Assembly (NCBI RefSeq): GCF_025398175.1
Contig: NZ_CP099734.1
Location: forward strand, 1,922,001-1,986,000
Source: Photobacterium sp. TY1-4
Lineage (GTDB): Bacteria > Pseudomonadota > Gammaproteobacteria > Enterobacterales > Vibrionaceae
Direction of reading: 5' to 3'
Length of the DNA stretch: 64,000 nt
In this document: positions 1-8,920 of the stretch, piece by piece
Layout of the letters: every line of letters begins with the position of its first letter
Position numbering within the stretch: position 1 is the first letter of the stretch
Position numbers and translations under genes: made by a program
The notes under the pieces: generated by a model
What the model was told of the DNA's origin: nothing
The model's input: the letters and a program-made list of their open reading frames with translations, nothing else
Databases searched by the model: none

Positions 1-1013
1 ACATCTCTCTCGACATTCATCAAGGCGAATTCATCTGCTTCCTCGGCCCTTCCGGGTGCGGTAAAACCACCTTGCTGCGGGCCATCGCCGGTTTGGATCT
101 CGCCTCTTCCGGTACCATCACCCAAAACGGTCAGGACACCACTTTTCTGCCGCCAGAGAAACGTGATTTCGGCATTGTCTTTCAGTCCTACGCCCTGTTC
201 CCGAACCTGACAGTTGCTGAAAACATCGGCCTGGGACTGCGAAATCAGGGCAAAAGCATCAAAGAAGTGGATGACATCGTCAACCACTGGCTCAATCTCA
301 TCGGCCTGCCCGACGCCGGAGTGAAGTTCCCCAACCAGCTCTCCGGTGGCCAACAGCAACGCATCGCGCTGGCCCGGGCCCTTTCATTATCCCCAGGATT
401 GTTACTGCTTGATGAACCTTTGTCGGCATTGGATGCAAAAGTGCGCGGCCACCTGCGGGAAGAAATCCGTCGCCTGCAACGCCAGCTGGGGATCACCACC
501 ATCATGGTGACCCACGATCAGGAAGAAGCCCTGGCCATGGCCGACCGCATTGTGGTGATGAACCACGGCAGTATCGAGCAGGTCGGCACTCCGGAAGAAA
601 TTTATCAGCAACCGGCATCGCGTTTTGTCGCTGACTTTGTCGGGAACATGAACTTCATCACCGGCTCCGTCGTCAGCAATACCCAAATCCGCATCGGGGA
701 AACCCTGTTGCCAAAACCGGCCGACTTCCTCAAGCGCGGTGACACGTTTGAGCTCGGCCTGCGCCCGGAAGATCTGCATTTTGCGGATATTGGTGAGTCC
801 AGCGAGGCCAGTTTTCCAGTCATGGTTGAAGATCTGGAATTTCAGGGCACCTTTGTCCGCGCCGAATGTAAATTGCAGGGAGAGCACCATGCGCCGACAC
901 TTCGGGTCGATGTGCCGATCCGTGAACTTCGCCGCCTGGCCCTGCAACGCGGACATTACCACCGGGTAAACCTCTCGAAGAAGCACACACACATCTTTCA
1001 GGCGGGGCAGTAA
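1..1013 (+). CDS. 2-aminoethylphosphonate-type ABC transporter ATP-binding protein (5' partial)
   Basis: This is the ATPase of an ABC importer; the reading frame is open from base 3, so its start lies before the window. The visible part carries a complete nucleotide-binding domain: Walker A GPSGCGKTT near the edge, Q-loop FQSYALFPNL, signature LSGGQQQRIALARAL, Walker B LLLLDEP and switch MVTHDQEEAL. A C-terminal TOBE-like regulatory domain of about 110 residues follows, as in MalK/PotA-type ATPases. The permease gene starts 2 bp after its stop, so the two are translationally coupled, and a phosphonate-type GntR regulator lies downstream. The assignment to 2-aminoethylphosphonate (PhnT class) rests on this context; an iron(III) or polyamine importer ATPase would have the same motifs. 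Confidence 0.85.
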   Translation, partial: ISLDIHQGEFICFLGPSGCGKTTLLRAIAGLDLASSGTITQNGQDTTFLPPEKRDFGIVFQSYALFPNLTVAENIGLGLRNQGKSIKEVDDIVNHWLNLIGLPDAGVKFPNQLSGGQQQRIALARALSLSPGLLLLDEPLSALDAKVRGHLREEIRRLQRQLGITTIMVTHDQEEALAMADRIVVMNHGSIEQVGTPEEIYQQPASRFVADFVGNMNFITGSVVSNTQIRIGETLLPKPADFLKRGDTFELGLRPEDLHFADIGESSEASFPVMVEDLEFQGTFVRAECKLQGEHHAPTLRVDVPIRELRRLALQRGHYHRVNLSKKHTHIFQAGQ

Positions 1014-1015
1014 CT

Positions 1016-2782
1016 ATGGTCTTCAAGACAACTGCGGCGCCCAAAATACCGCCAATGACCCGTGAGCCATCCATGAGCCATTCTCAGACACGCAGCAAGC
1101 CGCGGCTCCATCAAATCCGCAGCGCTTTTAGTCGTGACAACCTGATCCTGGCAATCGTGCTCGGCGGGGTTGCGATCATCCTGGCGCTTTTCGTTTTGGC
1201 GCCCCTGGGAGCCATGCTGCAAAAAAGTGTTCTCGACCGCGACGGCAATTTCGTCGGACTGGCCAATTTTGCCGAGTATTTTGCCTCACCGGCCCTGTGG
1301 CTCTCGCTGCAAAACACGCTGGGGATTGGGTTTATCGTCACCCTGGCTGTCGGCCTGCTGGCGTTCGGCTATGCCTTCGCCCTGACCCGAAGCTGTATGC
1401 CGTTTAAAGGATTGTTTACCGTCATCGGCGCAGCCCCGATTCTGGCTCCTTCATTGCTGCCGGCGATCAGCCTGATCTACCTGTTCGGCAATCAGGGGAT
1501 CGCTAAAGACTGGCTGATGGGTTATTCAATCTACGGCCCAATCGGGATTGCACTGGGCTTAATTTTCTGGACATTTCCGCACGCGGTGATGATCCTCAAC
1601 ACCTCGCTGAAAACCTCCGATGCACGCCTGTATGAAGCTGCCCGGGCACTCAATACCTCGCCGGTGAAAACCTTCTTCATCGTCACCCTGCCTGCGGCGA
1701 AATACGGCCTGATCAGTGCGCTGATCGTGGTCTTCACCCTGGTGGTGTGTGACTTCGGGGTGCCGAAGGTCATCGGCGGACAATACAATGTGCTGGCAAC
1801 CGACATTTTCAAACAGGTGGTTGGGCAACAGAACTTCTCGATGGGTGCAGTCACCAGTGTGATCCTTCTGCTCCCCGCCCTGCTGGCGTTCGCTGCCGAT
1901 CGCTGGGTTCAGAAGAAACAACAAGGGCTGTTTGATTCCCGCTCTGTGGCCTACACCCCGAGCCCGCACAAAATTCGGGACGGCCTGTGCTTCCTGTTCT
2001 GTGCCGGGATCTCGGTGGCTATTCTGGCTGTGATCGGAATGGCGGTTTACGGCTCGCTGGTCACGTTCTGGCCGTGGAATCTGACTCTGAGCCTGAACAA
2101 CTACAACTTTGCCGAGTTCAGTACCTACGGCTGGGCACCTTACTTCAACTCAATTCAGCTGGCCAGCCTGGTGGCCGTGATCGGCACCGTGGTGATTTTT
2201 ATCGGTGCTTACTGTATCGAGAAAGGCCGGAGCTTCGGCCCGCTCCGGAGCCTGCTGCAAATGATTGCGATTCTGCCGATGGCCGTTCCCGGCATGGTCT
2301 TGGGGTTGGGATATATTTTCTTCTTTAACCACCATGCCAACCCGATGTCGGTGCTGTACAGCACCATGACGATTCTGGTGATCAACACTGTGATCCACTA
2401 CTACACGGTCGGCCATATGACCGCCCTGACCGCACTGAAACAGCTGCCGGCGGAAGTAGAGGCGATCTCAGCCTCGATCAAAATGCCGCAATACAAAGTG
2501 TTTCTTAAAGTAACGGTTCCGGTCTGTACGCCGGCCATTCTGGAGATCGCGGTGTACCTGTTCGTCAACGCCATGACCACCACCTCGGCCATCGTGTTCC
2601 TGTACGCCACCGATACCATGCCGGCTTCCGTGTCTGTCCTGAACATGGACGACGCCGGACAAACCGGTCCGGCGGCAGCGATGGCGGTCATGATCCTGCT
2701 CACCGCAGCCGGAGTGAAGCTGGCCCATGTCGGTGCCGGACGCCTGATTGAACGCTCGACTCAGGCCTGGCGAACACGCTGA
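1016..2782 (+). CDS. 2-aminoethylphosphonate-type ABC transporter permease (fused two-unit permease)
   Basis: An inner-membrane permease of 588 residues that contains two successive binding-protein-dependent transport modules, each with about six membrane segments. The cytoplasmic coupling loops are visible as EAARALNTSPVKTFFIVTLP (first half) and EVEAISASIKMPQYKVFLKV (second half), the EAA motifs that dock on the ATPase. This duplicated layout is typical of PhnU-type 2-aminoethylphosphonate and of FbpB-type iron permeases. It begins 2 bp after the ATPase stop, preceded by GGCGGGGCAG; a later ATG at 1073 is possible. The solute-binding protein gene is not in view and is expected upstream of the window. 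Substrate is inferred from the adjacent phnR-like gene. Confidence 0.82.
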   Translation: MVFKTTAAPKIPPMTREPSMSHSQTRSKPRLHQIRSAFSRDNLILAIVLGGVAIILALFVLAPLGAMLQKSVLDRDGNFVGLANFAEYFASPALWLSLQNTLGIGFIVTLAVGLLAFGYAFALTRSCMPFKGLFTVIGAAPILAPSLLPAISLIYLFGNQGIAKDWLMGYSIYGPIGIALGLIFWTFPHAVMILNTSLKTSDARLYEAARALNTSPVKTFFIVTLPAAKYGLISALIVVFTLVVCDFGVPKVIGGQYNVLATDIFKQVVGQQNFSMGAVTSVILLLPALLAFAADRWVQKKQQGLFDSRSVAYTPSPHKIRDGLCFLFCAGISVAILAVIGMAVYGSLVTFWPWNLTLSLNNYNFAEFSTYGWAPYFNSIQLASLVAVIGTVVIFIGAYCIEKGRSFGPLRSLLQMIAILPMAVPGMVLGLGYIFFFNHHANPMSVLYSTMTILVINTVIHYYTVGHMTALTALKQLPAEVEAISASIKMPQYKVFLKVTVPVCTPAILEIAVYLFVNAMTTTSAIVFLYATDTMPASVSVLNMDDAGQTGPAAAMAVMILLTAAGVKLAHVGAGRLIERSTQAWRTR

Positions 2783-2864
2783 CCTGAACCAGAGACTTAC
2801 AATGCCATTCAATGCCCCTGTTCATTGAATGGTCATAGAAAACAGATAGGCTCTTTTGACAACA

Positions 2865-2923
2865 AATACCAAGCTGAAGATATGGGAAACTGCTTGTGCG
2901 GCCCCCAAAATCAGCTTGGTATT
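2865..2923. terminator. Inverted repeat after the transporter operon, probable terminator
   Basis: A perfect 13-bp inverted repeat (2865-2877 and 2911-2923) encloses a 33-nt loop, and the downstream arm runs into a T-rich tract. The long loop is unusual for an intrinsic terminator. The ends read ATACCAA/TTGGTAT, like the ends of the MITE at 20013, so a small miniature element doing terminator duty is an alternative. Confidence 0.5.
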
Positions 2924-3003
2924 TTTATAATAAATCACTGAAAAGCGATACGTTATCTTCAGCACCGCCGCGGCGATACCGTATGCCCCGGGCCGAAAGT
3001 TGA

Positions 3004-3009
3004 TATAAT
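3004..3009 (+). promoter_or_regulatory. Likely -10 element of phnR
   Basis: A perfect TATAAT lies 41 bp upstream of the GTG start of the GntR regulator. No convincing -35 hexamer is visible 16-18 bp before it, so the promoter may need an activator or be weak. Confidence 0.4.
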
Positions 3010-3049
3010 GCCCAAGCGCACCGCGCATGACTTGAATGAAAGGTAGATC

Positions 3050-3751
3050 GTGCAATATTTAAAAATCATGGAAGCCATCAACGAGCAGATTGATGCCGGA
3101 CTTCTGATTGCAGGCAATAAACTGCCGGCCGAACGTAAACTGGCCGAATCTTTTAATACCACACGGGTGACTCTGCGGGAGTCTCTGGCCCTGCTGGAAG
3201 CGGAAGGCAAGCTGTATCGCGAAGATCGCCGCGGCTGGTTTGTCTCCCCGGAGCCTTTAAAATACGATCCCACCTATACCACGAACTTTCCGGCGATGGC
3301 GAGAGAGCAAGGCCGGGTCGCGCGCTCCCAGCTCCTCTCGGCCAAGCGGGTTCCGGCCAGCCGTCGGGCAGCTTCTCTGCTGCAACTGCCGCCGCTGACG
3401 GAAGTCTACCGGATCGACCGCCTGCGCTTTTTAGATGAGCGCCCGGTTGTCGTGGTAACCAACTTCGTTCTGCCCCAGCATTTTCCGAACCTGCTGGATC
3501 ACGATGTCACCAACTCGCTGACCACCACCTATCGCGAGCAGTACAACGTGATTTACTCGAAAACCCGCTATCGGGTCAGTACGACCTCCCTGTTGGGAGA
3601 TACGGCTCAGGCATTACGTGCCACCTCCGGCAGCCCGGCCATGTTTGTCGAACGCCTGAACTATGATCAGCACGATAACCTGATTGACTGCGACCTCGAA
3701 TACTGGCGCCATGATGCGATCTGCATCGAATCACTGGCCACGTTGACCTAA
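3050..3751 (+). CDS. phnR: GntR/HutC-family phosphonate utilization regulator
   Basis: A DNA-binding regulator of 233 residues. Residues 1-70 form the winged helix-turn-helix of the GntR family (GNKLPAERKLAESFNTTRVTLRESLALLEAEG), and the rest is a UTRA-type ligand-binding domain (EVYRIDRLRFLDERPVV, ending in FVERLNYDQHDNLIDCDLEYWRHD). This is the HutC subfamily arrangement. Translation starts with GTG after AAAGGTAG. It follows the phosphonate transporter and faces the oxidoreductase at 3901-5313, whose start region carries a HutC-type palindrome, so it probably senses a phosphonate or a breakdown product and controls both. The autoregulatory site was not found. Confidence 0.8.
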   Translation: MQYLKIMEAINEQIDAGLLIAGNKLPAERKLAESFNTTRVTLRESLALLEAEGKLYREDRRGWFVSPEPLKYDPTYTTNFPAMAREQGRVARSQLLSAKRVPASRRAASLLQLPPLTEVYRIDRLRFLDERPVVVVTNFVLPQHFPNLLDHDVTNSLTTTYREQYNVIYSKTRYRVSTTSLLGDTAQALRATSGSPAMFVERLNYDQHDNLIDCDLEYWRHDAICIESLATLT

Positions 3752-3809
3752 ACGCCAGCTCAATCGGCAGCCGATCTCTCAGACAATCCCGCCACTGCGA
3801 CCCATGAAA

Positions 3810-3840
3810 AAACCGCCAATCTTCAAAAATTGGCGGTTTT
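3810..3840. terminator. Bidirectional intrinsic terminator
   Basis: AAACCGCCAAT and ATTGGCGGTTTT form a stem flanked by an A run on the left and a T run on the right, between the convergent phnR and oxidoreductase genes. It can end transcription from both sides. Confidence 0.85.
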
Positions 3841-3858
3841 GTTATCGAAAACGCAATA

Positions 3859-3900
3859 CTGAGATACTGAGCGGCTGAGCGGCTGAGCGGCTGAGCGGGG
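3859..3900. repeat. 8-bp tandem repeat (CTGAGCGG)n next to a stop codon
   Basis: Four perfect copies of CTGAGCGG occupy 3867-3898, preceded by a diverged copy CTGAGATA at 3859-3866. The array ends directly at the stop codon (3901-3903) of the oxidoreductase encoded on the minus strand, that is, it begins its 3' untranslated region. Confidence 0.85.
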
Positions 3901-5313
3901 TTATCCTTTATCCGCCTTCCCGGCGGCATTGGCAAATTTTGCCAATTGTCGGTCCAGCCAGTTCGGCTTGAGGCCAGCATCTTCGGCGGCCTCTTTGCGA
4001 CGGATGGCATTACGAACCAGCATCGCCCCGCTCCAGCGCACCGGCTCCGGCGGAAAATAGCCTTTCGGTCCGGAGACTAACCCGCAACGACGCCAGGCGT
4101 TGTCCTGCTCCAACACCAGAGACGCCAGGATTTGGCCGCCAATCCAGGTTTGCGCCACTCCGTTGCCTGAGTATCCCAGACCATAGACGATATTCGCGTT
4201 CTGCTTCAGGTGGCCAAAGAACGGCAACCCGGTCACCGAACGATCCGAAGCCCCGGTCCAGGTCGTCGCAAACGGCTCATCTGCCAGCGATGGAAAGAAC
4301 CCGGCAAAGGCCCGGCGCAACAACGACTGATACCGGCTCGGCTGATCAAACAACGGGCTCACCCGGTTGGCAAATGAGAAGTGATTCCCACCCTTGCCCA
4401 GCATCAAACGACCATCCGGCGTTGTGCGGTAGTAATGGACGAAAATCCGCGAATCCACAACCGCCTTGCCATCAGCCAGACCAAGCTGCGCCAGCTTGTC
4501 CGGGATCGGCTTGGTGATCGCCATATCGGAAGACACCAGCACGATACTGCGGCGAAATTCGGGAAACTTCTCCACCATCCAGGCATTCAGCGCCAGCACC
4601 ACCTTGCCGGCAAAAATATCAGCCTGCGGTGTCGTAACAGTAATCGGCGCATCGGTATTGATATCTTCCATCGGGGTGTGCTCATACACGGCCACCCCCA
4701 ATTGCTCCGCTACCCGCTTCAGGCCCCGCGCCAGCAGCGCCGGTTGCACACTGCCGGCAGCCGGAGAAAAGACCCCTTCCCGATGCAGCGTTGAGCCCGC
4801 GGCCTGCTGAACCTGATCGGCTTCCCACTGCTGCCAGCTATTGATTTCCTGTGCATCCAGTGCCTGCAATACCGGATCCAGACAGCCTTCCTGCGCGGCA
4901 TTAGTGGCGGTATACAGCGCGCCGTGACGCCTGAGCTGGGCATCAATCCCATGGGTGTGGCAAAACGATTCAATCTCATAAACCGCCTGCTCAGACGACT
5001 GGACCAACCGGACCGCTTCTTCTTCGCCGAAGAGTTTTCTCATCGACAGGTACTTGGTCGACCAGGTCAGCATACAGCCGCCGTTCCTGCCTGATGCCCC
5101 GCTGCCGCAGAGCCCCTTTTCGATCACCACGACATCCAGCGACGGTTGCTGTTGTTTCAGGTTGATTGCTGTCCAGAGCCCGGTAAAGCCCCCGCCAACA
5201 ATACAGACATCGGTTTGGATATCGTGTGTGAGGACTTTTGCCGTCGTCGGCGATTCCGCTTTCATCGCTTGGGCAAACCAGTACGGCTGGAATGCCTGGT
5301 GGTTCTTGTTCAT
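3901..5313 (-). CDS. FAD-dependent oxidoreductase of the DAO/DadA family, phosphonate-linked
   Basis: A flavin-dependent amine oxidase or dehydrogenase of 470 residues. The dinucleotide-binding motif VGGGFTGLW is at residues 39-47, followed by the acidic end of the second strand (VVVIEKG), and GASGRNGG at 72-79 is the usual FAD contact of this family. The C-terminal part holds GLGYSGNGVAQT, which closes the FAD site. It converges on phnR, and its promoter region has a HutC-type operator, so a role in oxidising an aminophosphonate or its N-methyl derivative to phosphonoacetaldehyde is likely; enzymes of this kind recur in phosphonate clusters. The substrate cannot be read from sequence. Other DAO members act on glycine, sarcosine or putrescine. 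The start is set by AAGGTG seven bases before ATG. Confidence 0.75.
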   Translation of the reverse strand: MNKNHQAFQPYWFAQAMKAESPTTAKVLTHDIQTDVCIVGGGFTGLWTAINLKQQQPSLDVVVIEKGLCGSGASGRNGGCMLTWSTKYLSMRKLFGEEEAVRLVQSSEQAVYEIESFCHTHGIDAQLRRHGALYTATNAAQEGCLDPVLQALDAQEINSWQQWEADQVQQAAGSTLHREGVFSPAAGSVQPALLARGLKRVAEQLGVAVYEHTPMEDINTDAPITVTTPQADIFAGKVVLALNAWMVEKFPEFRRSIVLVSSDMAITKPIPDKLAQLGLADGKAVVDSRIFVHYYRTTPDGRLMLGKGGNHFSFANRVSPLFDQPSRYQSLLRRAFAGFFPSLADEPFATTWTGASDRSVTGLPFFGHLKQNANIVYGLGYSGNGVAQTWIGGQILASLVLEQDNAWRRCGLVSGPKGYFPPEPVRWSGAMLVRNAIRRKEAAEDAGLKPNWLDRQLAKFANAAGKADKG

Positions 5314-5321
5314 GATTCACC

Positions 5322-5335
5322 TTGGTATAGACCAA
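5322..5335. promoter_or_regulatory. HutC/PhnF-type operator
   Basis: TTGGTATAGACCAA is an inverted repeat (TTGGT-N4-ACCAA) close to the TGGTCTAGACCA consensus bound by HutC-subfamily GntR proteins such as PhnF and NagR. It lies 9 bp upstream of the minus-strand oxidoreductase ATG and touches its ribosome binding site, so bound regulator would block expression. The regulator encoded at 3050-3751 is of the matching family. Confidence 0.65.
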
Positions 5336-5417
5336 ATTAGAGGTGCTAATTTAAATCTATCCTGTGAACAATTGATGATCCCCGCGCGCTGACATAAATA
5401 ATTCATTTACCAACACC

Positions 5418-5450
5418 AAAAAGCCCGATCCGGTGTGATCCGGACCGGGC
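5418..5450 (-). terminator. Intrinsic terminator of the L,D-transpeptidase gene
   Basis: On the minus strand GCCCGGTCCGG and CCGGATCGGGC form a stem with one mismatch followed by TTTTT. It lies 20 bp after the stop of the transpeptidase gene. Confidence 0.8.
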
Positions 5451-5470
5451 AATTGGCGGCCTTCACAGGC

Positions 5471-7132
5471 TCAGTAACTGAAATCTTTCAGAGTTATATA
5501 TTGCGGCTCAACCGGTTTGGCACCCGGCCGGTCATAGCCGTAAATATCTTCACGCATTTGCAACTGCTGATGCTCGTCCAGCCAGGCCGTCACATAGGTA
5601 AAATCCACATCGACCCGTTTTGCCAGGCTAATCGTATCCTGCGCTTCATCGTGAACCAGGGTCCGGTATGGCGGGATCCCCGGGCGGGCCTGGTAATCGA
5701 GCAAGAATTCCGCCAGCTCATCGGCTTTTTCGACCCGGACGCAGCCGGAGCTGAAACTACGCTTATGCTGCTGAAACAGGCCACGGGCCGGGGTGTCGTG
5801 CAGAAAGACCGAGTAGTCATTGGGCATCAGGAACTTCACCCGGCCCAGGGCGTTTCGCGGTCCGGGTCCCTGCTGAAACTCATAGGGGAAAGTTTCCGGA
5901 TCAACCGTACTCCATTCAATTTGCTCCGGCGCAATTTCACTGCGGTCACGCCAGCTGCGGACAATCCGTATATTCCGCTCGGCCAGATAGCTCGGCGAAA
6001 CTTTCACACTCGGGATCACATCTTCCTGTTTAATGGTCGTCGGCACATTCCAGTATGGGTTCACGACCATGGTATTGAGCGAGGAAGAAAACAGATACGT
6101 TGGCCGGCTACTGCGCCCGACAATTACTTTCGACTCAAACAGCAACTGCTCATCACGGGTAACCCGCAGCATGTAATCAGGGATATTGACCTCAATGCGC
6201 GGTCGATCCGTGCCTTGCGAACCAAAGCGGCTGCGTTGCAGGTTCAGCGCAATCACCCGTGCAACCTCCGTATAGGGCAACGTCAGTTGGTGTGCGGTCG
6301 CCGGGCCGATGATCCCATCATCGACTAAGCCGTTGCGGCGCTGAAAAGCTTGAACTGCATGGTGCACCTCACCGCTGTTGGTGATCGTGCTTTGCTCTTC
6401 CAGCAGCGTATAATCAAGCTGACTGATATCCCCATACTGCAACAGGACATCCAACAACTGATGCCCATTCGGGATCACTTGATGTTCCTTAATGAATCCC
6501 CGGCCGGGGAATGCCAGTTCATGAGGCGAGAGGGTGCGGAACTTTTCTGCCAGCACGACGGCGTTTGCCAACCGTTTGACCTGGGGACGAAGCTGGTACA
6601 ATTCATCAGCCAATTGCAATGGCAGCTGAGTCAGCGTCGATGTTTCAGCCGTCTGAGCCATCAAAGGGAAACTCTGATGAACAAATAGCCGGCTGGGCTT
6701 TGACTCGACCTGTTGAATTGCGGATTTATAGACTAAAAAAGTATCCGTGGCCAGAATATCGAAAGCGCGTTGATCCTGTTCGTGTTTCAACTGATCCAGT
6801 TCGGCAATCCGCAACATTAACCCGGGAACTAACTCGGCATAAGCCAGAGATTTTAATTGCAAAAATAACTCATCGCGCAATGTCTGATGCATCCAAATCG
6901 GATAATAATGATTGGCTGCGTACACCTGCTCCAATAATTCGGGGAAACAAACCTTCTCTGAGCGATGCGGGCATAAACTTTGCTGACTGACCGCCTGGTA
7001 GCTTGCCAGCGGCGCCAGCCCTAACCGTGCTTCCGCCTGCACACTGCCGGAAGAGAAAGCAACGGCAGCTGAAATAGAAGACATCACACCGAATTTCAAC
7101 GCGGCATACAAGGTACGGCTTACTTCGAACAT
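5471..7132 (-). CDS. L,D-transpeptidase of the YcbB/LdtD type
   Basis: A periplasmic peptidoglycan cross-linking enzyme of 553 residues that forms 3-3 bonds between stem peptides. The catalytic motif is HDTPARGLF...SSGCVRV near residue 450, with the nucleophilic cysteine in SGCVR. A peptidoglycan-binding helical module (AVQAFQRRNGLVDDGIIGPAT) precedes it, and a long helical N-terminal part follows a signal-like segment, the order known for YcbB. ATG at 7132 is chosen over a TTG at 7141 because AAGGA lies at a usable distance from it. It is monocistronic, with its own terminator at 5418-5450. D,D-transpeptidase function is excluded by the Cys motif. Confidence 0.88.
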   Translation of the reverse strand: MFEVSRTLYAALKFGVMSSISAAVAFSSGSVQAEARLGLAPLASYQAVSQQSLCPHRSEKVCFPELLEQVYAANHYYPIWMHQTLRDELFLQLKSLAYAELVPGLMLRIAELDQLKHEQDQRAFDILATDTFLVYKSAIQQVESKPSRLFVHQSFPLMAQTAETSTLTQLPLQLADELYQLRPQVKRLANAVVLAEKFRTLSPHELAFPGRGFIKEHQVIPNGHQLLDVLLQYGDISQLDYTLLEEQSTITNSGEVHHAVQAFQRRNGLVDDGIIGPATAHQLTLPYTEVARVIALNLQRSRFGSQGTDRPRIEVNIPDYMLRVTRDEQLLFESKVIVGRSSRPTYLFSSSLNTMVVNPYWNVPTTIKQEDVIPSVKVSPSYLAERNIRIVRSWRDRSEIAPEQIEWSTVDPETFPYEFQQGPGPRNALGRVKFLMPNDYSVFLHDTPARGLFQQHKRSFSSGCVRVEKADELAEFLLDYQARPGIPPYRTLVHDEAQDTISLAKRVDVDFTYVTAWLDEHQQLQMREDIYGYDRPGAKPVEPQYITLKDFSY

Positions 7133-7469
7133 TATTAACAATCCTTATTCAGGAAGAAGACTATTAATGCTCTCAATCCATGATGGCTATTGATTTTATA
7201 TCGCCGGAATAAATATCCTTCATTACCCAGCGATATTTAATATTTAGTCAACAAAGTAACAAGATGACAAATAAATACCAAAATTACTTTTAAGCCACTG
7301 TTTTCAAATCATCAGAAATATATAGCCCTTCGCCAACCCAGAAATTATTTCATACTTTTTTAGTAAATACGGTTCGTTGATTTGGTTTACCCATCAGCGT
7401 TCACTGACCGGATAAATAATCCAAATCACAGTCAGGAAGTATTCACACATAGCGTCTGAAAATAAAAAA
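7133..7469. other. Intergenic spacer between L,D-transpeptidase and the folE terminator
   Basis: An AT-rich spacer without a credible reading frame. It holds the promoter region of the minus-strand transpeptidase gene and, at its right end, a truncated copy of the MITE found at 20013. Confidence 0.6.
7421..7462. repeat. Relic of a MITE end
   Basis: The segment starting CCAAATCACAGTCAGGAAGT and continuing to TAGCGTCTGAAAA matches the left end of the complete element at 20013-20173 (CCAATCACAGTCAGTAAGT...TAGCGCAGGAAAA) at roughly four of five positions. The terminal ATA and the other end are missing, so it is a decayed half-copy. Confidence 0.6.
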
Positions 7470-7493
7470 GGCCGGCTGATCGATCAGCCGGCC
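7470..7493 (-). terminator. Intrinsic terminator of folE
   Basis: A perfect 24-bp palindrome built on GGCCGGCTGAT is followed on the minus strand by TTTTTTATTTT. It sits 24 bp past the folE stop. Confidence 0.9.
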
Positions 7494-7516
7494 TTTCAAA
7501 TTGTAAAAAATGGCTA

Positions 7517-8170
7517 TTAACGCAAACCGTTCAGAAACTCCGCGCGGGTTGCCGGGTTGCGCTTGAAGATCCCGCCCAACGCAGTCGTCGTTGTTGTGCT
7601 GGTCGCATCCATCACCCCACGCGCTTTTACGCAATAGTGTGTCGCGTCCATGGTGACCGCAACATCGTCGCTCTCCAGCAACGTTTGCAGAGCCACCAGG
7701 ATCTGCTGCGTCATACGCTCCTGCACCTGCGGGCGCTGCGCAAAGAAGCGGACTATCCGGTTAATCTTGGACAAGCCGATAATTTTGCCGCGTGGGATAT
7801 ACGCCACGGTTGCTTTACCGTCGATCGTGACCAGGTGATGCTCACAGGTACTGGTGAGGGTGATATCTTTCACACGAACCATTTCATCACAGTTCATCTT
7901 GTTTTCAATGACGGTGATCTTCGGGAAGTTTGCGTAATCCAGGCCGGAGAAGATTTCATCCACATACATTTTTGCAATTCGATGTGGCGTTTCCATCAAG
8001 CTGTCATCGGTTAAATCCAGCGACAGCAGCCCGAGGATTTCACGCATATGGTATTCAATTTGCTCTTTCTTTTCTTCGCGGCTGACCACCCGGTCGGTCA
8101 TCGGTGTTTCAAGCCCGCGCGCTTCCAGTGCGTTACGCACCTTTAATGCAGATTCACTTAATGCCGTCAT
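7517..8170 (-). CDS. folE: GTP cyclohydrolase I
   Basis: Converts GTP to 7,8-dihydroneopterin triphosphate, the first step of folate (tetrahydropterin) synthesis, in the cytosol as a homodecamer. The 217-residue length is standard for the bacterial type I enzyme. Zinc and active-site residues are present: TSTCEHHL (Cys and His ligands) and [12 protein letters not shown] (second Cys ligand), with the substrate-binding [17 protein letters not shown] between them. The start follows AGGGGAAAG. It is a single-gene unit ended by a strong palindrome at 7470-7493. Confidence 0.97.
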   Translation of the reverse strand: MTALSESALKVRNALEARGLETPMTDRVVSREEKKEQIEYHMREILGLLSLDLTDDSLMETPHRIAKMYVDEIFSGLDYANFPKITVIENKMNCDEMVRVKDITLTSTCEHHLVTIDGKATVAYIPRGKIIGLSKINRIVRFFAQRPQVQERMTQQILVALQTLLESDDVAVTMDATHYCVKARGVMDATSTTTTTALGGIFKRNPATRAEFLNGLR

Positions 8171-8401
8171 TCTTTCCCCTCCAACTGGCCCAGGCGTAAT
8201 GCAGTATCAGTGCCTAAATATCAGCAGCCAGCGATAATCAAGCCCGAAGGATACCTGTAATCGCCGCAAAATACACTACGTAATTGCGAAATGGCTATTC
8301 CGGGCCCGTGCGGCACCAGCCTGAGCATTTATTTCTCCCCTGTTGATGAGGAAAAGATAGCGGATCGCGCCAGAGCGCAGGGGAAATCAGAGAAACCCAC
8401 A

Positions 8402-8920
8402 TTAATATGAGTGTTTTCTCTGTTCTCGCACCGGAATCGGCTTGAGGCAGAAATAATATGCCCAGGCGATCAAAATACATTGCAGGGGCGCGCGGAGCAG
8501 TAAGTAGACCGGCCCCCACTGATGGCCGCCTAATCCGACCTGATGCATTGCCGCATAGATGTTGGCAGGGAAAAAGATCACAAACACCCCAATCGCCAGT
8601 TGCGCTGTCCGGATCCGAAACCGCGGGATCAATAACCCGGCCGCGATGACCAGCTCCAGGAGTCCCGTGGCATACACCAGTTCAAGTCGCACCGGCAACC
8701 AGGGGGGCAGCATCGCAACCATGCCTTGTGTTTCCACCCCGTGACCGATGGCAAAAAAGATAAAAGCTAGGCTTAACCCCCAAAAGGCCTGCTGTTGCCG
8801 GGCCAAGGCCAGGCTCTGAGCCGAGGACTGAGCCGGATGCTGACGCTGTCTCCGGCCCAATAATCCGGCAATCAGCATCGGGCCGGTCAGCAGCAGGAGA
8901 ATGATGATTGGCGTGATCAT
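8402..8920 (-). CDS. DoxX-family integral membrane protein
   Basis: A small inner-membrane protein of 172 residues with four hydrophobic segments: the start MITPIIILLLLTGPMLIAG, then LSLAFIFFAIGHG, a GLLELVIAAGLLIPRFR segment with the Gly/Glu pattern of DoxX proteins, and LAIGVFVIFFPANIYAAMHQ. Its ATG overlaps the stop of the upstream epimerase gene as ATGA, showing translational coupling. DoxX proteins are poorly understood and have been tied to redox and sulfur metabolism; no precise role can be given. An upstream in-frame ATG at 9046 exists but would overlap the epimerase gene deeply. Confidence 0.75.
   Translation of the reverse strand: MITPIIILLLLTGPMLIAGLLGRRQRQHPAQSSAQSLALARQQQAFWGLSLAFIFFAIGHGVETQGMVAMLPPWLPVRLELVYATGLLELVIAAGLLIPRFRIRTAQLAIGVFVIFFPANIYAAMHQVGLGGHQWGPVYLLLRAPLQCILIAWAYYFCLKPIPVREQRKHSY

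Noticed and set aside
5435..6328. 297-codon plus-strand frame opposite the L,D-transpeptidase
   Set aside because: Its translation is Arg/His-rich and follows the codon bias of the real minus-strand gene; no domain is visible.
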